Shown: positions 17,377-27,996, numbered from the stretch's first letter. The stretch: DNA of 64,000 bases from Rhodanobacter sp. A1T4 (GCF_014207185.1 NZ_JACHCP010000010.1:124001-188000), one strand, 5' to 3'. The notes: generated from the letters alone by a model not told the origin. Program-made: numbers and translations.

Positions 17377-18840
17377 TCAATCGGACTTGTGACCGAGAAT
17401 CCCCGTACCGAGCAATCCACCCGAAGTGCTGCTCGTCGTATTCCCAAGGTTGCCGCTGGTCAAATTGGCTACCCCGTTGACTACGTTGCTAAGTCCTTGC
17501 GTCAGTGGCTGCAATGGACCGTTATTCGCAGCGGTCACGCCGCTTCCGACCGCGGCCACACCACTGCCCACCTGGCCAACTATCGCTCCAACGGGTGTGG
17601 TAACCGACGACAACGGACCGGTACCCAGACTGGCAACCACTTGGCCAACACCGTTGACCGTGGCACCGAGACCCGTCACACCTCCTGCCACGCCACCGAC
17701 CGTCACGCCAACCGGATTGGCGATGGCGCCGCTCTGCCCCAGGCCAGCCGTAACGCCGCCACCGATAGTCGCGAGCGAACCCCCGAGCGTCGTAACCGTA
17801 GCTCCGAGCGCGGATGTGGTGCCATTGCCAAGCCCGGGAACCGATTGCGAAGAAATCCCATTACCGATCCCGGCAACCAGAACACCGCCGCCGACAGTGG
17901 CATTGCCGGCCAAGGTCGATACACCGGCAACGAGGTTTCCGCCACCAATTTGACCACCCGATTGCTGACCCAGGCCGGCTACCGTGGTGAGTACACTGCT
18001 CAGCGGCTGGGTAAGCGCGTTGCCATACCCGGAGGCCAGCCCCGCACCGAGCACAGTGCCAAGATTGTCGACGCCTTGACCAACGACCGAGACACCATCG
18101 CCTACTGCGGAGGTGATTGGCTGGATCGGCGATCCCTGAAATGCGCCTACCGTGCCCACAGTCTGACCAAGCTCGTTCACCGCCTGACCAGCCGCATTGA
18201 CGACATTGCCTGCGCTATCGAGCGTCACTCCCACGGGATTGGCGATATTGCCTGTCTGACCGATACCTGATGTGACCCCGTTGCCCAGGCTCGATACGGC
18301 CTGACCGACATCCGTCACCGCCTTGCTGAGATCCGCTGTGGTCGGAGTGTCGCCGCCCAGTAGCGTCTGGTTTGGCAATTGCGAAGCGATGGTTCCGACC
18401 GCACTGCCAACGTCACTGACCGTATTGCCTGCTGCGGTGCCGATCGCGCCGAGCAGATTGACAGGGACCACGGTGCCGTCACCGCCCGTTCCACCGCCGC
18501 CGGTACCGCCACCTCCGGTTCCACCGCCGCTGCTACCGCCGCCGCCCGTTCCACCGCCACTGGTACCTCCGCTTCCATCGCCGCCGCTACCGCTGCCTCC
18601 GGTTCCGCCGCCGCTGCTGCCGCTGCCGCTTCCTCCGGTTCCGGTTCCACTGCTACCTCCGGTTCCACTCCCATCTCCCGAACTCCCGCTAGCGGCACCA
18701 CCCGGGCTGACTGTGCTCGAACTATTGGAGTGATGAGTCGAACCCGAACCGCTGCAGGCACTTAACGAGACTGCCACAGCCGCCATGCAGGTAACCAGAA
18801 TGCTCGAACGCAATACACTGAGACGCAACGCCGTACGCAT
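17377..18840 (-). CDS. Glycine-rich repeat lipoprotein, probable partner of the TpsB transporter
   Basis: A 487-residue protein with a lipoprotein signal (lipobox LSAC; Cys29 counting from the ATG at 18840) followed by Ser at +2, which favours outer-membrane sorting. Residues about 45-125 are an almost pure Gly/Ser/Thr linker (GTGGSGSGSSGGG-type). The rest consists of imperfect Val/Gly/Leu-rich repeats; the unit GQxGxIANPVGVT occurs twice about 190 residues apart, each followed by VxxLGxxVxxxG runs. It ends GILGHKSD. GGAGG lies six bases before the ATG. It precedes the transporter gene and shares its direction. It is not a true collagen (no Gly-X-Y with proline). Similar proteins are often labelled collagen-like; function unknown, adhesin or surface-layer role inferred. 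Confidence 0.75.
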   Translation of the reverse strand: MRTALRLSVLRSSILVTCMAAVAVSLSACSGSGSTHHSNSSSTVSPGGAASGSSGDGSGTGGSSGTGTGGSGSGSSGGGTGGSGSGGDGSGGTSGGGTGGGGSSGGGTGGGGTGGGGTGGDGTVVPVNLLGAIGTAAGNTVSDVGSAVGTIASQLPNQTLLGGDTPTTADLSKAVTDVGQAVSSLGNGVTSGIGQTGNIANPVGVTLDSAGNVVNAAGQAVNELGQTVGTVGAFQGSPIQPITSAVGDGVSVVGQGVDNLGTVLGAGLASGYGNALTQPLSSVLTTVAGLGQQSGGQIGGGNLVAGVSTLAGNATVGGGVLVAGIGNGISSQSVPGLGNGTTSALGATVTTLGGSLATIGGGVTAGLGQSGAIANPVGVTVGGVAGGVTGLGATVNGVGQVVASLGTGPLSSVTTPVGAIVGQVGSGVAAVGSGVTAANNGPLQPLTQGLSNVVNGVANLTSGNLGNTTSSTSGGLLGTGILGHKSD

Positions 18841-19341
18841 GTCCAACCTCCGGGAAGCACGCTGCTTCCATCATGAATCGTGGTGATTCAACCGATTTAT
18901 TCCACTGATTCAAATGACTGTAAGGTTTGCAGTGAAATCTTCGGACTTCGTCGATTTTTCGCGCAACTTGTCCGTATCTTCTTCCAGTAACAAATTCGTA
19001 AAGTGTGACGTAGATCACATAATCAATAATCACAAAATCTACACATAATGCAGTTGGTTTAAGCGCAAATACTTGTTTTTACTTGTTTTAAGCATAAAAA
19101 CCCATCGTAAAAATCCACTGCGCAGAATTTGCCCCGACTGAGGCGCCGGAATTTTGTTGCAGCAAGCTTTGAGATGCGCCGGATACCGGCTCTGATCAGG
19201 GCCATTCGGTTGGCTCAGCAAGCGGATCAAACCGCGAACTCTGTCCCCGACACGCTTCCATCCATGATTGATTTGGTGGTGGCAATGACGAGGATGTATT
19301 CCATCAGACCGTGCCCGGAGCGAGCCTGTTTCGGTCGTCGG
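18841..19341. other. Long A/T-rich regulatory region upstream of the lipoprotein-TpsB pair
   Basis: About 500 bp without a credible gene. The part from 18880 to 19110 is markedly more A/T-rich than the surroundings and contains the Clp/CRP-type palindrome at 19004-19019. Short frames here lack ribosome binding sites and family resemblance. The remaining 200 bp next to the antiporter gene end show nothing I can name. Confidence 0.6.
19004..19019. promoter_or_regulatory. CRP/Clp-type operator
   Basis: TGTGACGTAGATCACA is a perfect TGTGA-N6-TCACA dyad, flanked by A on the left and T/A on the right as in the full CRP consensus. Xanthomonadales Clp recognises the same sequence. It is centred about 170 bp upstream of the lipoprotein start; the opposite side faces the end of the antiporter gene, so the lipoprotein-tpsB transcript is the only obvious target. 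Confidence 0.75.
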
Positions 19342-21141
19342 CTAAGCGATAGCGGCGGCTGGGGTCGAGCAGACCAAGGCGATCACCGTCCAGCCAGCCT
19401 TCGGCTCAAGCACGCGTTTGGTCGAGGCAACCTGCAAGGCACCTCTCTCGTCCACGCCGAACATGAGCACGGTGTGTGAGCCGTACTGCTCGATGAAGTG
19501 TGGCCAATCGAACGTGGTGCTGAGCTTGGTCGACTTGACCCGCCAGCCTTGATCGAGCATCTCGGCGAAGCGGCTGTGCGTCATCTGCTCGTCGAACAAT
19601 GGCGGTGCCAGCAAACTGCCGGGCAAGGCTGCACGGTCGGTGTTTTCCTGCGGACTCAGATTGCGCAGCCGGTAGATTTTCTGACGGCCGAACTCCTGCC
19701 GGTAATGCACGCAGGCCAGCGAGTTGCGTTCGCGATGGGTCGACATGGCCAGCAACCGGCCAATACCGGTGAGATCGAGATTGCGTTCCGCGTGGGTCGA
19801 TGCCGGGTTGCCGTAGAAGGTTGTCAGCCCATCCATGCGCGCCTTGCGGATCTGGTTCCAGTCGTCGTCGGCCAGCACCACGCGAAAGCCGGCTTCGGCC
19901 AGCGCCGTGCCGATGGTTCGCGCCACGTGATCCGAGCCAAAAATCAGCACACCGCGCGGCTCCGGCTCGGCGACTTTCAGCCACAGCGCCAGCGGTCGTG
20001 CCGTGGCACTTTGCAACACCACGGTGCCGATGATCAGAGTGAACACCAGCGGCACCAGCGCATCGCCGCCTGCCACGCCCAGCGCATTCAGACGCAGCGC
20101 AAACAGCGCCGATACCGACGCCGCCACGATGCCACGCGGCGCGATCCAGCCTATCAGGGCGCGCTCGCGCCAGTTCAGTCCGCTACCTAAGCTCGACAAG
20201 GCGACCGATATCGGTCGCACAACCAGCTGTGCGATGACAAACAGCGCGAGGCCGGCACCGAGCATGCCCGGCGGCAACGGCCAGTGCAGCCGAGCGGCCA
20301 GCAAGATGAAAAGCACCGACACCAGCACCGTCGTCAGGTTTTCCTTGAAATCGAGAATGTCGTCGATATGCACGCCGCGCGCGTTGCCCAGCGCGATGCC
20401 CATGATGGTTACCGCCAGCAAGCCCGACTCGTGCGTGATTACATTGGACAGGCTGAAAGCCAGCAGCACGGATGCCAGCACGGCAAAGTTCTGCAGGTAT
20501 TCGGGGATCATCTGCCTGCGCAGCAAAAACGCCATCACGAACGCGGCCAGCGCGCCGATGACGATGCCGCAACCGATCGTGGCGAGAAAAATGCCGATGG
20601 TATGGCCCTCCTGCCGCGACACGATCGCCTCGTAGATCAACACGGCGAACAACGCGCCCAGCGGATCGATCACGATGCCTTCCCACCGCAAGGTGTTGCC
20701 GATGCGTGCGTTCGGCCGCACCGTCCGCAACATCGGTGCAATCACCGTCGGCCCGGTCACGCAGGCCAGCGCGCCAAACAGCAGCGCGATCGACCAGCTC
20801 AGGCCGGCCACGATATGCGCCGCCAGTGCCAGCAGCAGCAATGCGGTCACCGCGCCGTAACTGACCAGTCCGCGCACCACATGGCCGATGCCGGGAAGCT
20901 CGTGGAAGCGCAGGCTCAGGCTGCCCTCGAACAGGATCAGCGCCACTGCCAGGGATACGACCGGGAACAGCAGGCTGCCCAACAGCTTGTCCGGATTTAC
21001 CAGGCCCGTGACCGGCCCCAGCAGAATGCCGGCCAGCAGGAGAAACAGGATCGCCGGCAGCTTTACCCGCCACGCCAGCCACTGCGCCAGAAAGCCGATC
21101 ATCAGCATGCCGGCAAGCATCAGGCCGAGCTCGATAGTCAT
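19342..21141 (-). CDS. Monovalent cation/proton antiporter with C-terminal TrkA-N domain
   Basis: A 599-residue protein. The first 390 residues hold about a dozen membrane segments in the CPA sodium-or-potassium/proton exchanger pattern, including LPAILFLLLAGILLGP, SLAVALILFEGSLSL and the ALACVTGPTVIAPML region. Residues about 395-500 resemble a nucleotide-binding TrkA-N (RCK-like) domain (GVLIFGSDHVARTIGTALAE, then LADDDWNQIRKA), and the last 100 residues are soluble. Such proteins exchange Na+ or K+ for H+ and are gated by nucleotides. The GSDHVA loop departs from the usual GxGxxG, so nucleotide binding may be altered. Ion specificity cannot be inferred. Confidence 0.88.
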   Translation of the reverse strand: MTIELGLMLAGMLMIGFLAQWLAWRVKLPAILFLLLAGILLGPVTGLVNPDKLLGSLLFPVVSLAVALILFEGSLSLRFHELPGIGHVVRGLVSYGAVTALLLLALAAHIVAGLSWSIALLFGALACVTGPTVIAPMLRTVRPNARIGNTLRWEGIVIDPLGALFAVLIYEAIVSRQEGHTIGIFLATIGCGIVIGALAAFVMAFLLRRQMIPEYLQNFAVLASVLLAFSLSNVITHESGLLAVTIMGIALGNARGVHIDDILDFKENLTTVLVSVLFILLAARLHWPLPPGMLGAGLALFVIAQLVVRPISVALSSLGSGLNWRERALIGWIAPRGIVAASVSALFALRLNALGVAGGDALVPLVFTLIIGTVVLQSATARPLALWLKVAEPEPRGVLIFGSDHVARTIGTALAEAGFRVVLADDDWNQIRKARMDGLTTFYGNPASTHAERNLDLTGIGRLLAMSTHRERNSLACVHYRQEFGRQKIYRLRNLSPQENTDRAALPGSLLAPPLFDEQMTHSRFAEMLDQGWRVKSTKLSTTFDWPHFIEQYGSHTVLMFGVDERGALQVASTKRVLEPKAGWTVIALVCSTPAAAIA

Positions 21142-21236
21142 TCAGGGTCCTTGAATAGGCAGCAAGGGCCTATCGGAGCATGCACCGATGGATGCGTCCA
21201 GTGAACGGCAACGGTAGACCGCATCAGGCGATGAAA

Positions 21237-22736
<1,500 letters not shown>

Positions 22737-22832
22737 GCGACCAAGCTCATGCGACGAGGCGTCGTCGGCACCGTGGTGAGCCGCTCATGGTTACCGACAT
22801 CGAGCGACTCCAGCAGCAGTACAAAAAACTAA

Positions 22833-22877
22833 CCGCCCCCGATCGTTCTCGGGGTGAGGGTGACGGATCGGGGGCGG
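22833..22877 (-). terminator. Rho-independent terminator of ubiK
   Basis: CCGCCCCCGATC (22833-22844) and GATCGGGGGCGG (22866-22877) form a perfect 12-bp stem. Read on the minus strand it is followed by TTAGTTTTTTG, so it ends the ubiK transcript. Confidence 0.85.
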
Positions 22878-22898
22878 CTCCCGGGAGATTGGCTGTGG

Positions 22899-23156
22899 CT
22901 AATTCCCGCGGGCAGTAACGGCAGCCTCAAGCTCGGCCACACGTCGCTCCAATTCGTCGACCTTTGCGCGGGTGCGTGCCAGCACCTGACTCTGGACATC
23001 GAATTCTTCGCGGGTGACCAGATCGAGGCGGCGCAGTCCCTGCGCCAAAACATCTTGGAAGTTAGCCCGCAAATCCTGTTGCGCATCAGCCAATCCTGGC
23101 GGTACCAACGACACAAGTCGCGAGGCAATCTTGTCGATAACCTGCTTATCCATCAT
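22899..23156 (-). CDS. ubiK: Ubiquinone biosynthesis accessory factor UbiK (BMFP family)
   Basis: An 85-residue helical protein: an amphipathic first half (KQVIDKIASRLVSLVPPGL, then RANFQDVLAQGLRRLDLVTREEFDVQ) and a C-terminal coiled coil (RAKVDELERRVAELEAAV). This is the BMFP/UbiK pattern. UbiK binds UbiJ and is needed for efficient aerobic ubiquinone synthesis. The frame is open upstream to about 23501, but the paired Met codons at 23156/23153 give the family N terminus. ubiJ is 15 kb away in this window, so the partners are not co-transcribed. Confidence 0.9.
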   Translation of the reverse strand: MMDKQVIDKIASRLVSLVPPGLADAQQDLRANFQDVLAQGLRRLDLVTREEFDVQSQVLARTRAKVDELERRVAELEAAVTARGN

Positions 23157-23361
23157 GGATAGCGCCTCAAGCTCGTCGGGATCAATCTTAGGTGAAGGGA
23201 AATCGGGTCTGCCATCGGGTTGCTCCGCCAGAAACTGTAAGGATTGTCCTACACGCATCGTTATCCACGCGACAATGCACGGCGCGGCAGGCAGAATGGA
23301 TTGTCGCATCCAGCCCTCGCCGATGGTTTGGGCCGATTGTTTTTGCACTAATTGCACCTGA

Positions 23362-23712
<351 letters not shown>

Positions 23713-23879
23713 ACCAGGGCGGTCCAGTCGACCCGACGAAAGCGCTCCGTCCGCAAGAAACTTCACCGTGCAAATAAATCCAGCCGCCGCGGCAGCCCGC
23801 GCCGGCTCTGGCCCCACGCGACTTATCCCCAGAACCATCCACAACTTGTTGGGTTGACCCTGCCTCCAGCACCCGATAT

Positions 23880-24078
23880 GTTGTGTCCGTCGGTGCTCGA
23901 CCAGACGTGATCGTCGGTCGGGCTTAAAAGGGAATCCGGTGTAAATCCGGAACTGCCCCGCAGCGGTAAAGCGGAAACGAACGCCTCCACATGCACTGGC
24001 CCTCCGCGGCTGGGAAGCGAAGGCAAGTAGGCGGATCGCAAGATCCACGTCCGCAAGTCCGAAGACCTGCCGGCACAT
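23880..24078 (+). promoter_or_regulatory. Cobalamin (adenosylcobalamin) riboswitch upstream of nrdAB
   Basis: The conserved elements of the B12 riboswitch appear in order: TTAAAAGGGAATCCGGTG (about 23924-23941), ACTGCCCCGCAGCGGTAA (about 23951-23968), CACTGG...GGCTGGGAAG (about 23994-24017), and the B12 box AGTCCGAAGACCTGCC (24056-24071), closed by a short P1 stem with TGTGTCC at the 5' side. About 160 bases separate it from the nrdA start. A hairpin CATCGGGGC/GCCCCGGTG (24076-24099) follows at once, and a second stem CCTGC/GCAGG at 24192-24209 is followed by TTTGACTTTT; either could be the expression platform. Binding of cobalamin normally lowers expression. Confidence 0.9.
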
Positions 24079-24240
24079 CGGGGCGAACGTGCCCCGGTGC
24101 GTAGTGACGGCTTCCGTGGGGAGGCAACGTCCGCAGAGTGGGGCCGTGTGCGCCTGCCCTGTGAGCCGTCCACGTTACTGCCACTTCAGGCCCTGCCCGC
24201 GGGAGCAGGTGTTTGACTTTTCATGCTCGGAGCCACCGCC

Positions 24241-26775
24241 ATGCAACCTCTCGAAAACGCTGTCAGCGAGCGCACCGTCGCTCGCGTCGATGCCTTTAAC
24301 GTTCCTGTCGCCGAAGCATCGGTCGCCGAACCGGTCATCGTCGAACACGCTGCACCAGCAACCGGCGACGAAGCGTTCGCGCTGACGCCACCCCACAACC
24401 CCGGCCAGATGCGCGTCACCAAACGCAACGGCGGCCAGGAAATCGTCGACGTCAACAAGATCGTGCGCGCAGTGACCCGCAGCGCCGAAGGCCTGCACGG
24501 CGTCGATCCGCTGCGCGTGGCACTGAAAACCATTGGCGGCCTTTATGACGGCGCCACCACGCAGGAGCTCGACCAGCTGTCGATCCGCACGGCCGCCGCG
24601 CTGACGGCCGAGGAACCCGAATACGGCCAGCTCGCCGCACGTCTGCTCGGCGCCTACATCGATAAGGAAGTGAGCGGCCAGGAGATCCAGAGCTTTTCGC
24701 AGTCGATCGTGCGCGGTGCCGAACTGGGTATCCTCAACGAACGCCTGCGCGACTTTGTGGCGCTGAACGCGCGCAAGCTCAACGATGCGATCAATACGCT
24801 GGCGACGCGCCGCTTTGAATACTTCGGCCTGCGCACCGTGTACGACCGCTACCTGCTGCGCCATCCGCAGAAGCGCTTCGTGATCGAAACGCCGCAGCAT
24901 TTCTTCATGCGTATCGCCTGCGCGCTGGGCGGCAACGAGATCGGCGAAACGCTGGAGTTGTATCGCCTGCTGTCCTCACTCGAATACATCGCCAGCTCGC
25001 CCACGCTGTTCAACGCCGGCACCTGCCATGAGCAGCTGAGTTCCTGCTATCTGCTCGACTCACCAACCGATTCGCTGGAGTCGATCTACGACAAGTATGC
25101 CGACGTCGCCAAGCTCAGCAAGTTCGCCGGCGGCATCGGCCTGGCCTACACGCGCGTGCGTTCGCGCGGCTCGCTGATCAAGGGCACCAACGGCCATTCC
25201 AACGGCCTGTTGCCGTGGCTGAAAACGCTGGATGCGTCGGTTGCCGCAGTGAATCAGGGTGGCAAGCGCAAGGGCGCGGCCTGCGTATATCTGGAATCGT
25301 GGCATGCCGATATCGAGGATTTCCTCGAGCTGCGCGACAACACCGGCGACGACGCACGACGTGCGCACAACCTCAACATCGCCAACTGGATTCCGGACGA
25401 ATTCATGCGCCGGGTCGAGACCGATGGCGACTGGTCGCTATTCGATCCCAAGGTCACACCGCATCTGGTCGATAGCTGGGGTTCGGTGTTCGAACAGTCT
25501 TACACCAAGGCCGAGGCCGACGGTCTTGCGGTGAAAACCGTGAAGGCGCGAGAGCTCTACGCCCGCATGATGCGCACGCTGGCGCAGACCGGCAACGGCT
25601 GGATGACTTTCAAGGATCGCTGCAACGCCACCAGCAATCAGACGGCCAAAGCCGACAACGTGATCCATCTGTCCAACCTGTGCACCGAGATTCTGGAAGT
25701 CAGCTCGTCCACCGAGACGGCGGTGTGCAATCTCGGTTCGGTGAACCTGGCGCGGCACGTGGTACGCGCTGCGGATGGCAGCCACGCGTTCGATTTCGAA
25801 CAGCTGGCCTCGACCGTGCGTACCGCCGTGCGCCAGCTCGATCGCGTGATCGATCTCAATTTCTATCCGATCGACACCGCGCGTACCGCCAACATCAAAT
25901 GGCGGCCAGTTGGTCTCGGCGTGATGGGCCTGCAGGATGTGTTCTTCAAGCTGCGCCTGCCATTCGATTCGAGCGAAGCCTTGGCGCTTTCCACGCGCAT
26001 CGCCGAGGAGATCTACTTCCACGCGCTGTCGATGTCGAACGAAGTGGCTGCACAGGTTGGCGCGCATCCCGGCTTTGAAGAAAGCCGAGCGGCCAACGGC
26101 GAGCTGCAGTTCGATTACTGGCCGCAGGCGCAAGCGCACGACAGCGAACGCTGGGATGCACTGCGCGAGCGCATCAAGCAGCACGGCCTACGCAACTCAC
26201 TACTGATCGCCATTGCGCCCACCGCCACGATCGCCTCGATCGCTGGTTGCTACGAGTGCATCGAGCCGCAGGTCAGTAACCTGTTCAAACGCGAGACGCT
26301 TTCGGGCGATTTTCTGCAGGTGAATCGCTATCTCGCCGACGAGCTGAAGACGCTCGGCTTGTGGACGCCTGACGTGCGTGATGCGATCAAGCTGGCCGAA
26401 GGCTCGATCCAGGGCATTGCCGCGATTCCGGAACGCCTGCGCGCGATCTACCGCACCGTGTGGGAACTGCCGCAAAAAGCCCTGATCGAACTGGCCGCCG
26501 CGCGCGGCGCATTCATCGACCAAAGTCAGTCGCTGAACCTGTTCATGGAAAACCCGAACATCGGCCAGCTCAGCTCAATGTACATGTATGCGTGGAAGGC
26601 CGGCATCAAAACCACTTACTACCTGCGCTCACGGCCGGCGACCAAGATCACCAAGACTACGGTCACGGCCAACAGGGCGGCAGCGCCAGATCAAACAGCC
26701 ATCGATCAAGACCAGGCGAATGCGGCTGTGTTCTGCTCGCTCGAGAATCCCGAGTACTGCGAAGCCTGTCAGTAA
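24241..26775 (+). CDS. nrdA: Ribonucleoside-diphosphate reductase class Ia, alpha subunit
   Basis: An 844-residue class I catalytic subunit. An N-terminal ATP-cone starts at MRVTKRNGGQEIVDVNKIV. Active-site features are SSCYLLDSPTDSLESIY (first redox Cys), NLCTEI (thiyl-radical Cys) and ETAVCNLGSVNL (second redox Cys). The C-terminal tail ends NPEYCEACQ with the mobile CxxC that is recharged by thioredoxin or glutaredoxin. It reduces ribonucleoside diphosphates to deoxyribonucleotides. An upstream in-frame ATG at 24223 is possible, but GGAG eight bases before 24241 supports this start. Expression is probably lowered by cobalamin through the riboswitch, implying a B12-dependent reductase elsewhere in the genome. 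Confidence 0.96.
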   Translation: MQPLENAVSERTVARVDAFNVPVAEASVAEPVIVEHAAPATGDEAFALTPPHNPGQMRVTKRNGGQEIVDVNKIVRAVTRSAEGLHGVDPLRVALKTIGGLYDGATTQELDQLSIRTAAALTAEEPEYGQLAARLLGAYIDKEVSGQEIQSFSQSIVRGAELGILNERLRDFVALNARKLNDAINTLATRRFEYFGLRTVYDRYLLRHPQKRFVIETPQHFFMRIACALGGNEIGETLELYRLLSSLEYIASSPTLFNAGTCHEQLSSCYLLDSPTDSLESIYDKYADVAKLSKFAGGIGLAYTRVRSRGSLIKGTNGHSNGLLPWLKTLDASVAAVNQGGKRKGAACVYLESWHADIEDFLELRDNTGDDARRAHNLNIANWIPDEFMRRVETDGDWSLFDPKVTPHLVDSWGSVFEQSYTKAEADGLAVKTVKARELYARMMRTLAQTGNGWMTFKDRCNATSNQTAKADNVIHLSNLCTEILEVSSSTETAVCNLGSVNLARHVVRAADGSHAFDFEQLASTVRTAVRQLDRVIDLNFYPIDTARTANIKWRPVGLGVMGLQDVFFKLRLPFDSSEALALSTRIAEEIYFHALSMSNEVAAQVGAHPGFEESRAANGELQFDYWPQAQAHDSERWDALRERIKQHGLRNSLLIAIAPTATIASIAGCYECIEPQVSNLFKRETLSGDFLQVNRYLADELKTLGLWTPDVRDAIKLAEGSIQGIAAIPERLRAIYRTVWELPQKALIELAAARGAFIDQSQSLNLFMENPNIGQLSSMYMYAWKAGIKTTYYLRSRPATKITKTTVTANRAAAPDQTAIDQDQANAAVFCSLENPEYCEACQ

Positions 26776-26788
26776 GTAGTGCAACAAC

Positions 26789-26812
26789 GATCCGGCGCGA
26801 ATGCGCCGGATC
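26789..26812. terminator. Intercistronic hairpin between nrdA and nrdB
   Basis: GATCCGGCGC, loop GAAT, GCGCCGGATC: a perfect 10-bp stem without a T-tract. It may partly terminate transcription or protect the upstream message, setting the nrdA:nrdB ratio. Confidence 0.5.
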
Positions 26813-26856
26813 GCTTCAACATAGCGTGACCCATCAGCACCAAGGAATAGCCGTCC

Positions 26857-27882
26857 ATGTCAGCTCAGCCCACCCGCCATGCGCAGATTCTCGATCCCGG
26901 TTTCGAACTGACGCTGCGACCGATGCGCTATCCGGCGTTCTACGAGATGTATCGCAATGCGATCAAGAACACCTGGACGGTCGAGGAAGTAGATTTCTCG
27001 ATGGACACCTCCGATCTGCGCACGAAAATGTCGCCCGCCGATCGCCATCTGATCCAGCGGCTGGTGGCGTTTTTCGCGACCGGCGACACCATCGTCTCGA
27101 ACAACCTGGTGCTGAACCTCTACCAGCACATCAATGCGCCCGAAGCGCGCATGTACCTGTCGCGCCAGCTGTATGAGGAATCGCTGCACGTGCAGTTCTA
27201 CCTCACCCTGCTCGACACCTATATCCCCGATCCGGCCGAACGCAATGCCGCGTTCGCGGCGATCGAAACGATTCCATCGATTCGCCAGAAAGGCGAGTTC
27301 TGCTTCAAGTGGATCGATTCGATCCAGCACCTGCAGCGGCTGGAGACACGCGAACACCGCCGGCAGTTTCTGCTCAACCTGATCTGCTTTGCTGCCTGCA
27401 TCGAAGGCCTGTTCTTCTACGCCGCCTTTGCCTACGTCTACTACCTGCGCTCGCGCGGTCTGCTGCATGGTCTGGCGGCAGGTACCAACTGGGTGTTCCG
27501 CGATGAAAGTGGCCACATGGCATTCGCCTTCGACGTCGTGCGCACAGTCCGTGACGAAGAGCCGGAACTGTTCGACGACGCGATGCGCGCGCAAGTCGAG
27601 GAGATGATGGAGGACGCCATCGCCTGCGAAACACAGTTTGCCGACGATGTGCTGTCCGGCGGCGTGGTCGGCCTCTCGGCCAAAGAGATGCGCCAGTACC
27701 TCGAATACTGCGCCGACCAGCGCTTCGCCCAGCTCGACATGCCGAAGAAATACGGCGCCAAGAACCCGTTCGACTTCATGGACCTGCAGGACGTGCAGGA
27801 AGTCACCAACTTCTTCGAACGCCGCGTCTCCGCCTATCAGGTCGGCGTGCAGGGCGAGGTGTCGTTCGACATGGCGTTCTGA
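26857..27882 (+). CDS. nrdB: Ribonucleoside-diphosphate reductase class Ia, beta subunit
   Basis: A 341-residue ferritin-like radical subunit. In YEESLHVQFY the iron ligands Glu108 and His111 are followed four residues later by Tyr115, the position of the stable tyrosyl radical; the later EGLFFYAAFAYVYYL and FRDESGHMAFAF segments supply the remaining ligands. It generates the radical that starts ribonucleotide reduction in NrdA. It follows nrdA after an 81-bp gap containing a hairpin. The Tyr is retained, so it is a conventional subunit rather than a class Ic form. Confidence 0.95.
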   Translation: MSAQPTRHAQILDPGFELTLRPMRYPAFYEMYRNAIKNTWTVEEVDFSMDTSDLRTKMSPADRHLIQRLVAFFATGDTIVSNNLVLNLYQHINAPEARMYLSRQLYEESLHVQFYLTLLDTYIPDPAERNAAFAAIETIPSIRQKGEFCFKWIDSIQHLQRLETREHRRQFLLNLICFAACIEGLFFYAAFAYVYYLRSRGLLHGLAAGTNWVFRDESGHMAFAFDVVRTVRDEEPELFDDAMRAQVEEMMEDAIACETQFADDVLSGGVVGLSAKEMRQYLEYCADQRFAQLDMPKKYGAKNPFDFMDLQDVQEVTNFFERRVSAYQVGVQGEVSFDMAF

Positions 27883-27936
27883 TCCAGAACACCGGCGGTA
27901 GCAATGGATCGAGGCGACTCCGTCCATCGGCCTATT

Positions 27937-27980
27937 GACTACACGTGTCGCCATGGCGTAGTTTGCCTACACCTGTAGTC
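27937..27980. promoter_or_regulatory. BlaI-type double operator
   Basis: Two dyads lie just upstream of the blaI-like gene: GACTACACGTGTCGCC (27937-27952) and GCCTACACCTGTAGTC (27965-27980), both versions of GACTACA-N2-TGTAGTC, the TACA/TGTA form bound by BlaI/MecI repressors. Their outer halves also form the perfect inverted repeat ATTGACTACA/TGTAGTCAAT. Centres are 28 bp apart. Confidence 0.75.
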
Positions 27981-27996
27981 AATCGGTGCCGCGACC

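Noticed and set aside
18480..18720. Collagen-like triple helix in the glycine-rich lipoprotein
   Set aside because: Glycine is not strictly every third residue and proline is absent; it is a flexible Gly/Ser/Thr linker.
19039..19230. 63-residue minus-strand frame in the long gap
   Set aside because: No ribosome binding site, no motif, and it lies in an A/T-rich regulatory region next to the Clp site.
23346..23359. TTGCACTAATTGCA as a sigma-54 promoter for the PII gene
   Set aside because: It lacks the GG at -24 and the spacing is two bases too short.
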